From Pontibacter cellulosilyticus (lineage in GTDB: Bacteria > Bacteroidota > Bacteroidia > Cytophagales > Hymenobacteraceae), in NCBI RefSeq assembly GCF_014306105.1, contig NZ_JACRVF010000009.1, positions 1 through 63,675 of the forward strand: 63,675 nt of DNA, read 5' to 3'. The position numbers and the translations under genes are program-made. The stretch's first letter is position 1, and the number at the start of each line of letters is the position of its first letter. The notes beneath the pieces were generated by a model. The model did no database searches and was not told the DNA's origin. It worked only from the letters and a program-made list of their open reading frames with translations. Shown one piece after another: positions 54,835 through 62,978 of this stretch.

Positions 54835-56121
54835 ATGATTGCGAAATTAATTTCCCTTTCGCTCCGTAACCGTTATATCGTGCTGCTCATTTCAGCGGCG
54901 CTCTTCGGCTGGGGCTTATATTCGGTACAGACAAACAAGGTAGATGCTATCCCAGATTTGTCTGAGAACCAGGTGATCGTTTTTACAGAATGGATGGGCC
55001 GCAGCCCGCAGATCATCGAAGACCAGATCACCTACCCGCTTGTAACCAACCTGCAGGGTTTGCCCGAGGTGAAATATGTGCGCGGCAGTTCCATGTTCGG
55101 AATGAGCTTTATCTATGTCATTTTCGAGGATGAGACCGATGTGTACTGGGCCCGAGAGCGGGTATTGGAGCGCCTTAGTTCAGTAGGCAATATGCTGCCC
55201 GAAGGCGTTGCCCCTACCCTTGGCCCCGACGGAACTGGCGTAGGTCACATCTTATGGTATACCCTGGATGCCCCCGGCATGGACCTGGGAGAGCAGCGCG
55301 CTATCCAGGACTGGTATGTAAAATTCGGTTTGCAAAACGTGAAAGGCGTGAGTGAAGTAGCCTCGTTTGGTGGCTTCCAGAAACAGTACCAGATCACGCT
55401 GGACCCAAATAAACTAACCTACTATAAACTCTCTGTTCCGCAGGTTATTCAATCCATCCGGGCTAACAACAACGAGGCTGGCGGTCGCAAATTCGAGCTT
55501 TCCGACATCGGGTACATAATTAAAACTACCGGTTATTTACAGTCGGCTGAAGAAATACAGAACATTGCAATTGCTACGAACAATACCATTCCGGTGCGGG
55601 TACGCGATGTGGCAACCGTGCAGATGACAGGTGAAAGCCGCCTGGGTATATTTGACCTGAACGGTGAAGGCGAAGCAGTGGGCGGTATAGTAGTAATGCG
55701 CTACGGCGAGAATGCGGACGAGGTGATCGACAATGTAAAACTGAAGATGACCGAAGTAGCTAAAGGCTTACCGGAAGGCGTGAAATTCAACATCGTGTAC
55801 GACCGCAGCGGCCTCATCAACGAGTCTATAGATTCTATCAAAAAGACGCTGATAGAGGAAATGCTGGTGGCTTCTGTGATCGTATTCCTGTTCCTGTTCC
55901 ACTGGCGAAGTGCTTTGGTTATTCTCATCCAGTTGCCGCTTTCTGTTGCCATCGGTTTTATACTGCTTAACGCATTCGGTATCTCCTCCAACATCATGTC
56001 GCTGACAGGTATTGCCCTTTCGATAGGTGTGATTGTGGATGATGCCATTGTGATGGTAGAGAATGCTTACCGGCACCTAGCAGATGCACAGAAGGGTAAA
56101 GAATGGATGGAAGAGGATTAG
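54835..56121 (+). CDS. cusA: N-terminal half of a split CusA-type RND permease
   Basis: 428 aa. Starts MIAKLISLSLRNRYIVLLISAALF and includes the porter N-domain (GTGVGHILWYTLDAPGMDLGEQRAIQDW) and TM2-TM4. TM4 carries SIGVIVDDAIVMVENAYRHL with Asp402-Asp403, closer to Cu/Ag-type than Co/Zn-type permeases. It stops at TAG 56121 (WMEED*), in the cytoplasmic loop before TM5. The rest is encoded by the next ORF, in another frame. The order and lengths (428 + 632) match one full permease. Confidence 0.85.
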   Translation: MIAKLISLSLRNRYIVLLISAALFGWGLYSVQTNKVDAIPDLSENQVIVFTEWMGRSPQIIEDQITYPLVTNLQGLPEVKYVRGSSMFGMSFIYVIFEDETDVYWARERVLERLSSVGNMLPEGVAPTLGPDGTGVGHILWYTLDAPGMDLGEQRAIQDWYVKFGLQNVKGVSEVASFGGFQKQYQITLDPNKLTYYKLSVPQVIQSIRANNNEAGGRKFELSDIGYIIKTTGYLQSAEEIQNIAIATNNTIPVRVRDVATVQMTGESRLGIFDLNGEGEAVGGIVVMRYGENADEVIDNVKLKMTEVAKGLPEGVKFNIVYDRSGLINESIDSIKKTLIEEMLVASVIVFLFLFHWRSALVILIQLPLSVAIGFILLNAFGISSNIMSLTGIALSIGVIVDDAIVMVENAYRHLADAQKGKEWMEED

Positions 56122-56144
56122 TATCAGTTATTCAAAATTGAAAA

Positions 56145-58043
56145 ATGAAATTATCAAAAGAAGATAGAATCCGGATCATCGAAAAGGCAGCCAAGCAGGT
56201 AGGACCAAGTGTGTTCTGGAGCACCGTAATTGTGATCACGTCGTTCCTCCCGGTGTTCCTGCTCACCGGCCAGGAGGGGAAACTGTTCGGTCCGCTGGCC
56301 TGGACAAAGACCTTTATTCTTATCGTGGACGCCATCGTAGCCATCACCCTCACACCGGTACTGATTTCCTTCTTCCTGAAAGGGAAATTCAAGGAAGATA
56401 ACGCCAACCCGATCAACCGGGTACTGGAACGACTGTACGGGCCACTGTTGAGGTGGTGCCTGGAGTGGCGTAAAACCACCATCGGCGTCAACATCCTGGC
56501 ACTGCTGGTAGCCATACCCATGCTTTTCAGTTTGGGTACCGAATTCATGCCGCCACTGGATGAAGGTTCCATCCTGTTTATGCCCGTAACGCTACCGGAT
56601 ATTTCCAACGCCGAAGCCAAACGCATTCTACAGGTACAAGATAAAATCATCAAATCAGTGCCGGAAGTGGAAAGTGTATTAGGAAAAGCAGGTCGCGCCA
56701 GCACGGCCACCGATAACTCCCCTATCAGCATGATCGAAACCATCATCATGCTTAAACCGCAGTCCGAGTGGCGCGAGGGCATCACCAAACAGGACATTAT
56801 AAGCGAGCTGGACAGTAAGCTACAAATACCAGGTGTAGTGAACGGCTGGACCCAACCTATTATCAACCGCATTAACATGCTGGCTACCGGTATCCGCACC
56901 GATGTGGGTGTGAAAGTATATGGTCAAAACCTGGATTCAATAGCTGCGGTGTCTGAAAGAGTACGCGGTGCTTTGCGCGATGTGCCGGGTGTGAACGACC
57001 TGTACGTAGAGCCTATTACAGGTGGCAAATACCTCGAGATTGACATTAACCGGGAAGCGTTGAGCCGCTACGGTTTAACCATAGATGATGTAAACCTGAT
57101 TGTAGAATCAGCATTGGGTGGCACTCCTATTGGCAATACCATTGAAGGCCGTCAGCGCTTTTCGATCAACGTGCGCCTGGCGCAGGAGTATCGCAACAGC
57201 GTGGACCGCATTCAGCGCATTCCAATCCAGACAGCTGCAGCAGGAACTATCCCATTATCATCGGTAGCAGAAATTCGGTTTACCGATGGCCCGCCCATGA
57301 TCAACTCGGAGAATGCGCAGCTGCGTGGGGCCGTACTCTTTAACGTACGTGACCGCGATTTAGGAAGTACGGTAAAGGAAGCGATCGAAAAGATAAACCA
57401 GGAAGTAACGGGTATACCGGAAGGCTATTACCTGGAATGGAGCGGCCAATGGGAAAATCAGGTACGCGCCAATCAAACCCTGCAGCTCATTATCCCACTG
57501 GTAGTGCTGATCATCTTCTTCATTTTATACTTCTCTTTTAACTCCTTAAAAGAAGCCTTCTTTAGTCTGATTACCATTCCCTTTGCCCTGATCGGCGGGG
57601 TGTTCATCGTCTACTTCTATGGCGTGAATTTGTCTGTAGCCGTGGCGGTAGGCTTTATTGCCTTGTTTGGCATGGCTATCGAAACGGGGATGCTGATGGT
57701 GGTATACCTGAACGAAGCGATGAAGGAACTGACGGATACAAAAGGTAACTCCGATGAGACGATCACGAAGCAGGACATCCGCGACTATGTGTTTAAAGGG
57801 GCTGTGAAACGCCTACGACCTAAAATCATGACGGTATCTGTCTCGCTGTTCGGTCTGATCCCGGTGCTATGGGCAACCGGTGTAGGAACTGACGTGATGC
57901 TGCCAATCGTGCTGCCCTTGATTGGGGGTGTATTTACCTCTTCCATTCACATCCTGCTGGTAACGCCCGTGGTGTTTGAAATGACAAAAGAGTATGAACT
58001 TAAAAAACACGGTAAACTAGATATATACGATGTTAAGCATTAA
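56145..58043 (+). CDS. cusA: C-terminal half of a split CusA-type RND permease
   Basis: 632 aa from ATG 56145 (MKLSKEDRIRIIEKAAKQVGPSVFWSTVIVITSFLPVFLL), starting with the loop helix and TM5 of the CusA fold and running to TM12 (SIHILLVTPVVFEM). It has its own ATG 23 bp after the stop of the first half, and that ATG precedes the conserved SKEDRIRIIEKAAKQVGPS. The two pieces may reassemble into one functional pump, or the gene is a pseudogene. It overlaps the downstream TolC gene by 14 nt. Confidence 0.85.
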   Translation: MKLSKEDRIRIIEKAAKQVGPSVFWSTVIVITSFLPVFLLTGQEGKLFGPLAWTKTFILIVDAIVAITLTPVLISFFLKGKFKEDNANPINRVLERLYGPLLRWCLEWRKTTIGVNILALLVAIPMLFSLGTEFMPPLDEGSILFMPVTLPDISNAEAKRILQVQDKIIKSVPEVESVLGKAGRASTATDNSPISMIETIIMLKPQSEWREGITKQDIISELDSKLQIPGVVNGWTQPIINRINMLATGIRTDVGVKVYGQNLDSIAAVSERVRGALRDVPGVNDLYVEPITGGKYLEIDINREALSRYGLTIDDVNLIVESALGGTPIGNTIEGRQRFSINVRLAQEYRNSVDRIQRIPIQTAAAGTIPLSSVAEIRFTDGPPMINSENAQLRGAVLFNVRDRDLGSTVKEAIEKINQEVTGIPEGYYLEWSGQWENQVRANQTLQLIIPLVVLIIFFILYFSFNSLKEAFFSLITIPFALIGGVFIVYFYGVNLSVAVAVGFIALFGMAIETGMLMVVYLNEAMKELTDTKGNSDETITKQDIRDYVFKGAVKRLRPKIMTVSVSLFGLIPVLWATGVGTDVMLPIVLPLIGGVFTSSIHILLVTPVVFEMTKEYELKKHGKLDIYDVKH

Positions 58044-59292
58044 GAAATTAAGTTGGTTGTGTGTGTTTGTGATGTTGCTGGCTGGCACTCCGGTGCTGGC
58101 TCAGCAGCAACAAATACTAAACCTAGACAGTGTGCTGCAGCGCATCAGCAACAATAACCCGATGTTGCAGCAGTACAATTACCGCGCAAAGGCGATGGAT
58201 GCGTACGCGGAAGGCGCTAAAAGCTGGATGGCCCCGATGGTCGGTGCTGGCGTATTCATGGCCCCCTATCCCGGTGCTGAGATCATGGAAGAGCGCGACA
58301 AAGGTGCGTGGATGGTTTCAGCCGAGCAGGACATTCCAAACCCGATAAAGCAACGCGCGAAAGAAAAGTACATGAAATCCAGAGCTGGTATTGAGCAGGC
58401 AGCAAAGGATGTCACCTATAACGACCTGCGCGCCCAGGCCAAGACCGCTTATTACAATTGGGTGGTGCTTGAAAAACAGCTTGATGTATTAAAAGACAAT
58501 GAACGCATTATGGAGTTTATGCTCAAGCTGGCACGAATCCGTTACCCCTACAGTCAGGGCAAGCTAGGCGGTGTTTACAAAGCGGAAGCCAGGCTGCACG
58601 AAGTGCAGAACATGCAGGTGATGACGGCTTCGCAGATCGAACAACAGAACGTGCAGCTCAACATTCTGATGAACCTGCCAAAGGATCAGAAGTATAAAAT
58701 TGATACCACTATCGCTGTACCTGCGCCTGCTGCGCTTGCAGTTGATACCACTTACCTAGCGGGCGCCCGCAGCGACATCCGCCAACTCGACAGAACCATT
58801 CAGTCCATGCAGCTGAATGTAGAGATGGAAAAGAAAGAACGTTTGCCGGACTTTAAACTTCGCTTTGATCACATGTACCCGCGTGATGAGATGATGCCAC
58901 AGCAGTTTACCGCGATGGGGATGATCTCCATTCCGATCGCACCCTGGTCGTCGAAGATGTACAAGGCCAACACCAAAGCCATGAACCTGGAGATACAAGC
59001 TATGCAGCGCGAGCGTGAGGCGATGCTAAACGAAGCGCAGGGGATGGCCCGTAACATGGCACTGGAGCTGAATACCATGCGAGAGCAGGTAGACAACTAC
59101 AATAATAGAATCATACCGGCATTAAAGAAAAACTATGATGTGACCATACTGGCCTACGAGCAAAACAACGAAGAATTGCCTTTGGTAATCGATGCCTGGG
59201 AAGCTCTGAACATGGCGCAGATGGAGTATCTCAAGTTGCTGCTGTCTCTTTTTCAGATGACGGTAAGCTACGAGAAGGAGCTAGAAAGATAA
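58030..59292 (+). CDS. TolC-family outer-membrane factor (CusC-like)
   Basis: 420 aa with a signal peptide (ending VLAQQQQ). Typical OEP repeats: LNLDSVLQRISNNNPMLQQYNYRAKAMDAYAEGAKSWMAPMVG and long helices (DLRAQAKTAYYNWVVLEKQLDVLKDNERIMEFMLKLARIRYPYSQG). Met-rich (MYPRDEMMPQQFTAMGMISI), fitting Cu/Ag. It starts inside the end of the second permease half. It completes the tripartite pump with the two adaptors downstream. Confidence 0.9.
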   Translation: MLSIKKLSWLCVFVMLLAGTPVLAQQQQILNLDSVLQRISNNNPMLQQYNYRAKAMDAYAEGAKSWMAPMVGAGVFMAPYPGAEIMEERDKGAWMVSAEQDIPNPIKQRAKEKYMKSRAGIEQAAKDVTYNDLRAQAKTAYYNWVVLEKQLDVLKDNERIMEFMLKLARIRYPYSQGKLGGVYKAEARLHEVQNMQVMTASQIEQQNVQLNILMNLPKDQKYKIDTTIAVPAPAALAVDTTYLAGARSDIRQLDRTIQSMQLNVEMEKKERLPDFKLRFDHMYPRDEMMPQQFTAMGMISIPIAPWSSKMYKANTKAMNLEIQAMQREREAMLNEAQGMARNMALELNTMREQVDNYNNRIIPALKKNYDVTILAYEQNNEELPLVIDAWEALNMAQMEYLKLLLSLFQMTVSYEKELER

Positions 59293-59372
59293 CTAGTGTA
59301 TTGGGAAATGTGGATGAGTGAATGTTAAAGCTTTTCTCACACAATCCTGCTATTACTTATACAAAATTGAAT

Positions 59373-60677
59373 ATGAGACGATATTTGAACATACTCTTCC
59401 TGGTGGTAGGCTTTGCCGTGGCCGCCTGCTCCGTAGAAGAAAAAACACATGCAGAGGGGGAAACGGAATACACCTGTCCCATGCACCCGCAGGTAGTCAA
59501 AAGCGAACCTGGCTCCTGCCCTATCTGCGGCATGGACTTAGTTCCTAAAGCTGTACAAGGTGAAGGTGTTGAGCTAACCGAAGACCTTGCTTTTTTGTTA
59601 AAACCAACTAATACGACCGTAGTTTCTAACATTGCTATGATCAAACCTGTGCAAAAGACTGTGGAAGCCACAGTGCAGCTGGATGGCATTATCACCTACG
59701 ATCCACGACGGGTTTATTCTGTTCCGGCGCGGGTAAGTGGTCGTATAGAGAAGCTATTCATCAAGTATAATTTCCAGCAGATCCGCAAAGGACAAAAGCT
59801 GATGGAAGTCTATAGTCCGGATCTGATCACGGCCCAAAAAGAGCTGCTGTACTTAGTGCAGTCGGCTCCGGAAGACAAGCAGCTGATCGTTGCTGCCAGG
59901 CAAAAACTACAGTACCTGGGTGCTACTACTGATCAGATCAACCGCCTGATCCGCACAGGGGAAGAAAGCTATACGTTCGCGCTTTACAGCCCCTACGATG
60001 GCTACGTGGTCGACCTGAACGCTTCGGCCCCTGCTGCTAGGGCAAGTGCCGCTACAGCACCAGCTGCCAGCGCTGGTGGGGGTATGGACGCCATGGGAGG
60101 TAGTAACGCTGCTACAACTCCAGCAGCCTCCAGTACGCCAGCTGGACAGGCCATACAATTGCGCGAGGGTATGTATGTAACTACAGGGCAACCCCTGTTG
60201 CGGGTAGTAAATGTTGCGCAGTTATGGGCAGAGTTTACTATTCCCCCAGGTAAGATGCAGTCATTAGCAAAAGGTTCTCCTGTGGTAATATCTTTTCCGC
60301 AAGTACCTGGTGAAAAGCTAAAAGCCAACATAGATTTCTTGCAACCCTTTTTTGATGAAGGAGAGAATTTTGCCAAGGCGCGCGTGTACTTGCCAGGCAA
60401 TATGAAAGCTGCGATGGTAGGGCAACTGGTAAGTGGCCAGGCAACATATAGTACAGACACTGCCCTTTGGGTACCTAGTGTAGCAGTGCTGGATATAGGT
60501 ACCAAGACCGTCGCTTTCATAAAAAGGAATGGCGTGTTTGAGCCAGTGGCGGTTACTACAGGTACGGATGTAGGCAGCAAGATCCAGATCACAGTTGGCT
60601 TAACGCAAGCGGATACAATAGCTGCAAATGCGCAGTTCCTGGTAGACAGCGAAAGTTTTATCAAGGTTCGAAACTAA
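59373..60677 (+). CDS. CusB-like RND adaptor with HMBD domain, copy 1
   Basis: 434 aa from MRRYLNILFLVVGFA (59373). Lipobox AAC, then a heavy-metal-binding domain (YTCPMHPQVVKSEPGSCPICGMDLV) typical of CusB-like adaptors. Lipoyl and beta-barrel regions follow (ARVSGRIEKLFIKYNFQQIRKGQKLMEVYSPDL). An Ala/Ser/Gly-rich insertion (about residues 218-255) sits in the lipoyl half and has low complexity. The gene start is near-identical to that of the next gene. Confidence 0.88.
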   Translation: MRRYLNILFLVVGFAVAACSVEEKTHAEGETEYTCPMHPQVVKSEPGSCPICGMDLVPKAVQGEGVELTEDLAFLLKPTNTTVVSNIAMIKPVQKTVEATVQLDGIITYDPRRVYSVPARVSGRIEKLFIKYNFQQIRKGQKLMEVYSPDLITAQKELLYLVQSAPEDKQLIVAARQKLQYLGATTDQINRLIRTGEESYTFALYSPYDGYVVDLNASAPAARASAATAPAASAGGGMDAMGGSNAATTPAASSTPAGQAIQLREGMYVTTGQPLLRVVNVAQLWAEFTIPPGKMQSLAKGSPVVISFPQVPGEKLKANIDFLQPFFDEGENFAKARVYLPGNMKAAMVGQLVSGQATYSTDTALWVPSVAVLDIGTKTVAFIKRNGVFEPVAVTTGTDVGSKIQITVGLTQADTIAANAQFLVDSESFIKVRN

Positions 60678-60687
60678 AAAGAAAACC

Positions 60688-61893
60688 ATGAGACGATATT
60701 TGAACATACTCTTCCTGCTGGTAGCCTTTGCCGTGGCTGCCTGCTCGGTAGAAGAAAAAACACATGCAGAAGGTGAAACTGCAACGTATACCTGTCCGAT
60801 GCACCCGCAAATTGTGCAGGATAAACCGGGTACCTGCCCTATCTGCTTCATGGACCTGGTACCCGTATCCCAAACGGGTAAAGAGAATGGGGAACTGGTG
60901 CTGATGGAAAACCAGATCAAGCTAGGAAACATTAAAACCATGCGTGTTAAAGCTGGTTCCGTAGGTGGCAACGCTATACTTACCGGCAAGTTGGTACTGG
61001 ATGAAACACAAACGGATGTGATCAGTAGCCGGGCTGCAGGTCGCATTGAAAAGCTGCACCTGAAAGAAAGTGGGCAAACGATCCAAAAAGGGCAACCGCT
61101 GTACGAATTGTATTCTGAAGAGCTTCTAACCCTGCAGCGCGAATACCTGCTGGCCCTGGCACAAAACCGTGAACTTGGGAATGAAAACCCAAGATTTGCT
61201 TCGTTTCTGGAAGCAGCCAAAAAGAAACTGCTCTTATATGGTTTAACCCAAGGTCAGATCAGGAGTTTGGCCAGAACCGGAAATGTAAGTTCCCGGATAA
61301 CTTTTGTAGCTCCAGCCAGTGGTGTGGTTACCGAAGTTGCTGCTGCTGAAGGCCAGTATGTAGCTGAAGGTGGGGTGCTATATAGATTAGGTAAACTGGG
61401 CAAGATCTGGGTAGAAGCTGAAATTTATCCCCAGGAAGTGGCTAGTGTGAAAGAAGGTGATCCGATCAAGGTAGCAGTAGAAGGATTTGGAAAAGAGCTG
61501 GTAACGGCAGAGGTTACTTTTATCAGCCCGGAATTTCGGGCCGGTAGCCAGGTAGCGATACTACGTGCTGAATTGCCAAATCCAAATGATCAGTATCTGC
61601 CAGGCATGCAGGCCAATATTATCATGCAAAACTCGGATGATGAAAGCCCTACACTGGTGCTACCGACTGATGCTGTCATCCGTGATGAAAAAGGGGCGCA
61701 TGTGTGGGTGCAGTCCGGGAAAGATACTTTTAAAGCCCAAATGGTGACGCTAGGGGAAACAAGTGCAGACAATGTGGCCATCCTTTCCGGGTTAAAGGAA
61801 AACGATAAAGTTGTCGTATCCGGAGCATACCTATTGTATAGCGAGTTTGTGCTCAAAAAAGGTACTAACCCCATGGCAGGCCATCAACATTAA
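60688..61893 (+). CDS. CusB-like RND adaptor with HMBD domain, copy 2
   Basis: 401 aa starting MRRYLNILFLLVAFAVAAC. HMBD: YTCPMHPQIVQDKPGTCPICFMDLV, where the usual CPICGMDL is CPICFMDL. The rest (RAAGRIEKLHLKESGQTIQKGQPLYELYSEELLTLQREYLLA) is a different adaptor subfamily. It is 10 bp after copy 1. Two non-identical adaptors may form a hetero-oligomer in the same pump, as some RND systems do, or serve two pumps. Confidence 0.88.
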   Translation: MRRYLNILFLLVAFAVAACSVEEKTHAEGETATYTCPMHPQIVQDKPGTCPICFMDLVPVSQTGKENGELVLMENQIKLGNIKTMRVKAGSVGGNAILTGKLVLDETQTDVISSRAAGRIEKLHLKESGQTIQKGQPLYELYSEELLTLQREYLLALAQNRELGNENPRFASFLEAAKKKLLLYGLTQGQIRSLARTGNVSSRITFVAPASGVVTEVAAAEGQYVAEGGVLYRLGKLGKIWVEAEIYPQEVASVKEGDPIKVAVEGFGKELVTAEVTFISPEFRAGSQVAILRAELPNPNDQYLPGMQANIIMQNSDDESPTLVLPTDAVIRDEKGAHVWVQSGKDTFKAQMVTLGETSADNVAILSGLKENDKVVVSGAYLLYSEFVLKKGTNPMAGHQH

Positions 61894-61907
61894 ATTACTA
61901 ATGTATT

Positions 61908-62033
61908 ATGAAAGACTGTTGTAAGACTGGTGACCAAGCACCAGTTAGTAAGTGGCAAAAGTGGCTACGCTGGCTTGTTATAGGTACCGTCGCCGTTATT
62001 ATACTTTTAGTGCTTATCAACCAATTTAAATAA
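61908..62033 (+). CDS. Small 41-aa single-TM protein with CC motif
   Basis: Starts MKDCCKTGDQAPVSKWQKWL, then one membrane helix (WLVIGTVAVIILLVLINQF). It is 14 bp after the adaptor gene and 28 bp before the DUF3347 gene, in frame with the operon. The N-terminal DCCK is a plausible metal ligand at the cytoplasmic face. Found by hand; the family is not known to me. Confidence 0.6.
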   Translation: MKDCCKTGDQAPVSKWQKWLRWLVIGTVAVIILLVLINQFK

Positions 62034-62061
62034 ATTTCTAACCCCTAATACTAACTACAAA

Positions 62062-62697
62062 ATGAAAAAGACATTTGCAACAGCTGCCTTGGCATCCTTC
62101 CTATTTACTTCTTGCTCTGAAAATAAGCAGGAAGCGACTACCGCAACTACTGAAACAGAAAACCACGAACACCACGAAGGTATGGCGCACGGCGATGCGC
62201 AGCCTGCCGCAGGAAAAGTGGTCGTAGAAGTGCCGAACTATACGTCGGTGGCGAGCCCTGTAAAGGAGCAAATCTCTGCTGTAGTAGACAGCTATCTAAA
62301 ATTAAAAGACAACCTGGTAGCTTCTGACGCGCAGCAGGCGCAGATGGATGCCAAAGCCATCGTATCTGCTGCTGAAAAAGTAGATGTATCGGCTTTACAA
62401 GGCGAACAGAAAACTTTTGCAGCAGAACGCCTGAGTGAGGTAACACAGGCTGCTTCTGCCATGGCCGAGGCTGCTGACCTGGATTTACAGCGTGCTCAGC
62501 TGGAGTTATTATCTGAAGCGACCTTTGCCCTGACCAAAGCGTTTGGTGCTGCTGATCAAGCCTTATACTACCAGCATTGCCCGATGGCCAACAACGACCA
62601 GGGAGCCTACTGGCTGAGCTCAAATAAAGAGATCCAGAATCCTTATTTTGGAGAGAAGATGCTGAAGTGTGGTAGCAACGAAGAAGTGCTTAATTAA
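62062..62697 (+). CDS. DUF3347 lipoprotein (metal-binding accessory)
   Basis: A 211-aa lipoprotein (lipobox TSCS) with a His-rich segment (ENHEHHEGMAHGD) and a DUF3347 four-helix domain ending in the signature YYQHCPMANNDQGAYWLSSNKEIQNPYFGEKMLKCG. DUF3347 proteins accompany copper efflux genes; HCPM and KCG are candidate Cu(I) ligands. A strong terminator follows at 62702-62738, closing the operon. Confidence 0.9.
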   Translation: MKKTFATAALASFLFTSCSENKQEATTATTETENHEHHEGMAHGDAQPAAGKVVVEVPNYTSVASPVKEQISAVVDSYLKLKDNLVASDAQQAQMDAKAIVSAAEKVDVSALQGEQKTFAAERLSEVTQAASAMAEAADLDLQRAQLELLSEATFALTKAFGAADQALYYQHCPMANNDQGAYWLSSNKEIQNPYFGEKMLKCGSNEEVLN

Positions 62698-62701
62698 CAT
62701 G

Positions 62702-62738
62702 AAAGAAGGGAGCAGTACTAAAAAGTGCTCCCTTCTTT
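62702..62738 (+). terminator. Terminator of the copper efflux operon
   Basis: AAAGAAGGGAGCA (62702-62714) pairs with TGCTCCCTTCTTT (62726-62738), an 11-nt loop and a short T-tract. The propeller gene starts 66 bp later. Confidence 0.8.
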
Positions 62739-62804
62739 ATCATCTTTAGTCAAATCAGGAAGCAGGGCTTACGTTCTCGCAGCCCCTATCAAATTCATAA
62801 CCTC

Positions 62805-62978
62805 ATGCATAAATTCGGGACATCCTTTATTGGGGCCTTAGCACTTGCCGGTAGCCTAACAGGTTGTAATGACCTCATGGTACACGACGAGCAGATGACA
62901 CCCTTGAACCTAACTTACCCGGCTGCTTTTGTCGTAAATGGGCTCGATAATATCAATTGCTGTTATCAGGCTAAGTGA
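62805..62978 (+). pseudogene. Lipoprotein signal part of the propeller gene, frame-broken
   Basis: 57 codons beginning MHKFGTSFIGALALAGSLTGC, a good lipoprotein signal with lipobox LTGC. It ends AAFVVNGLDNINCCYQAK*, while the same DNA in the +1 frame continues SIAVIRLSENQLSETIKL. The VVNG...D pattern is the start of a propeller blade, so the two frames belong to one gene, split by one base near 62945-62955. Confidence 0.75.
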
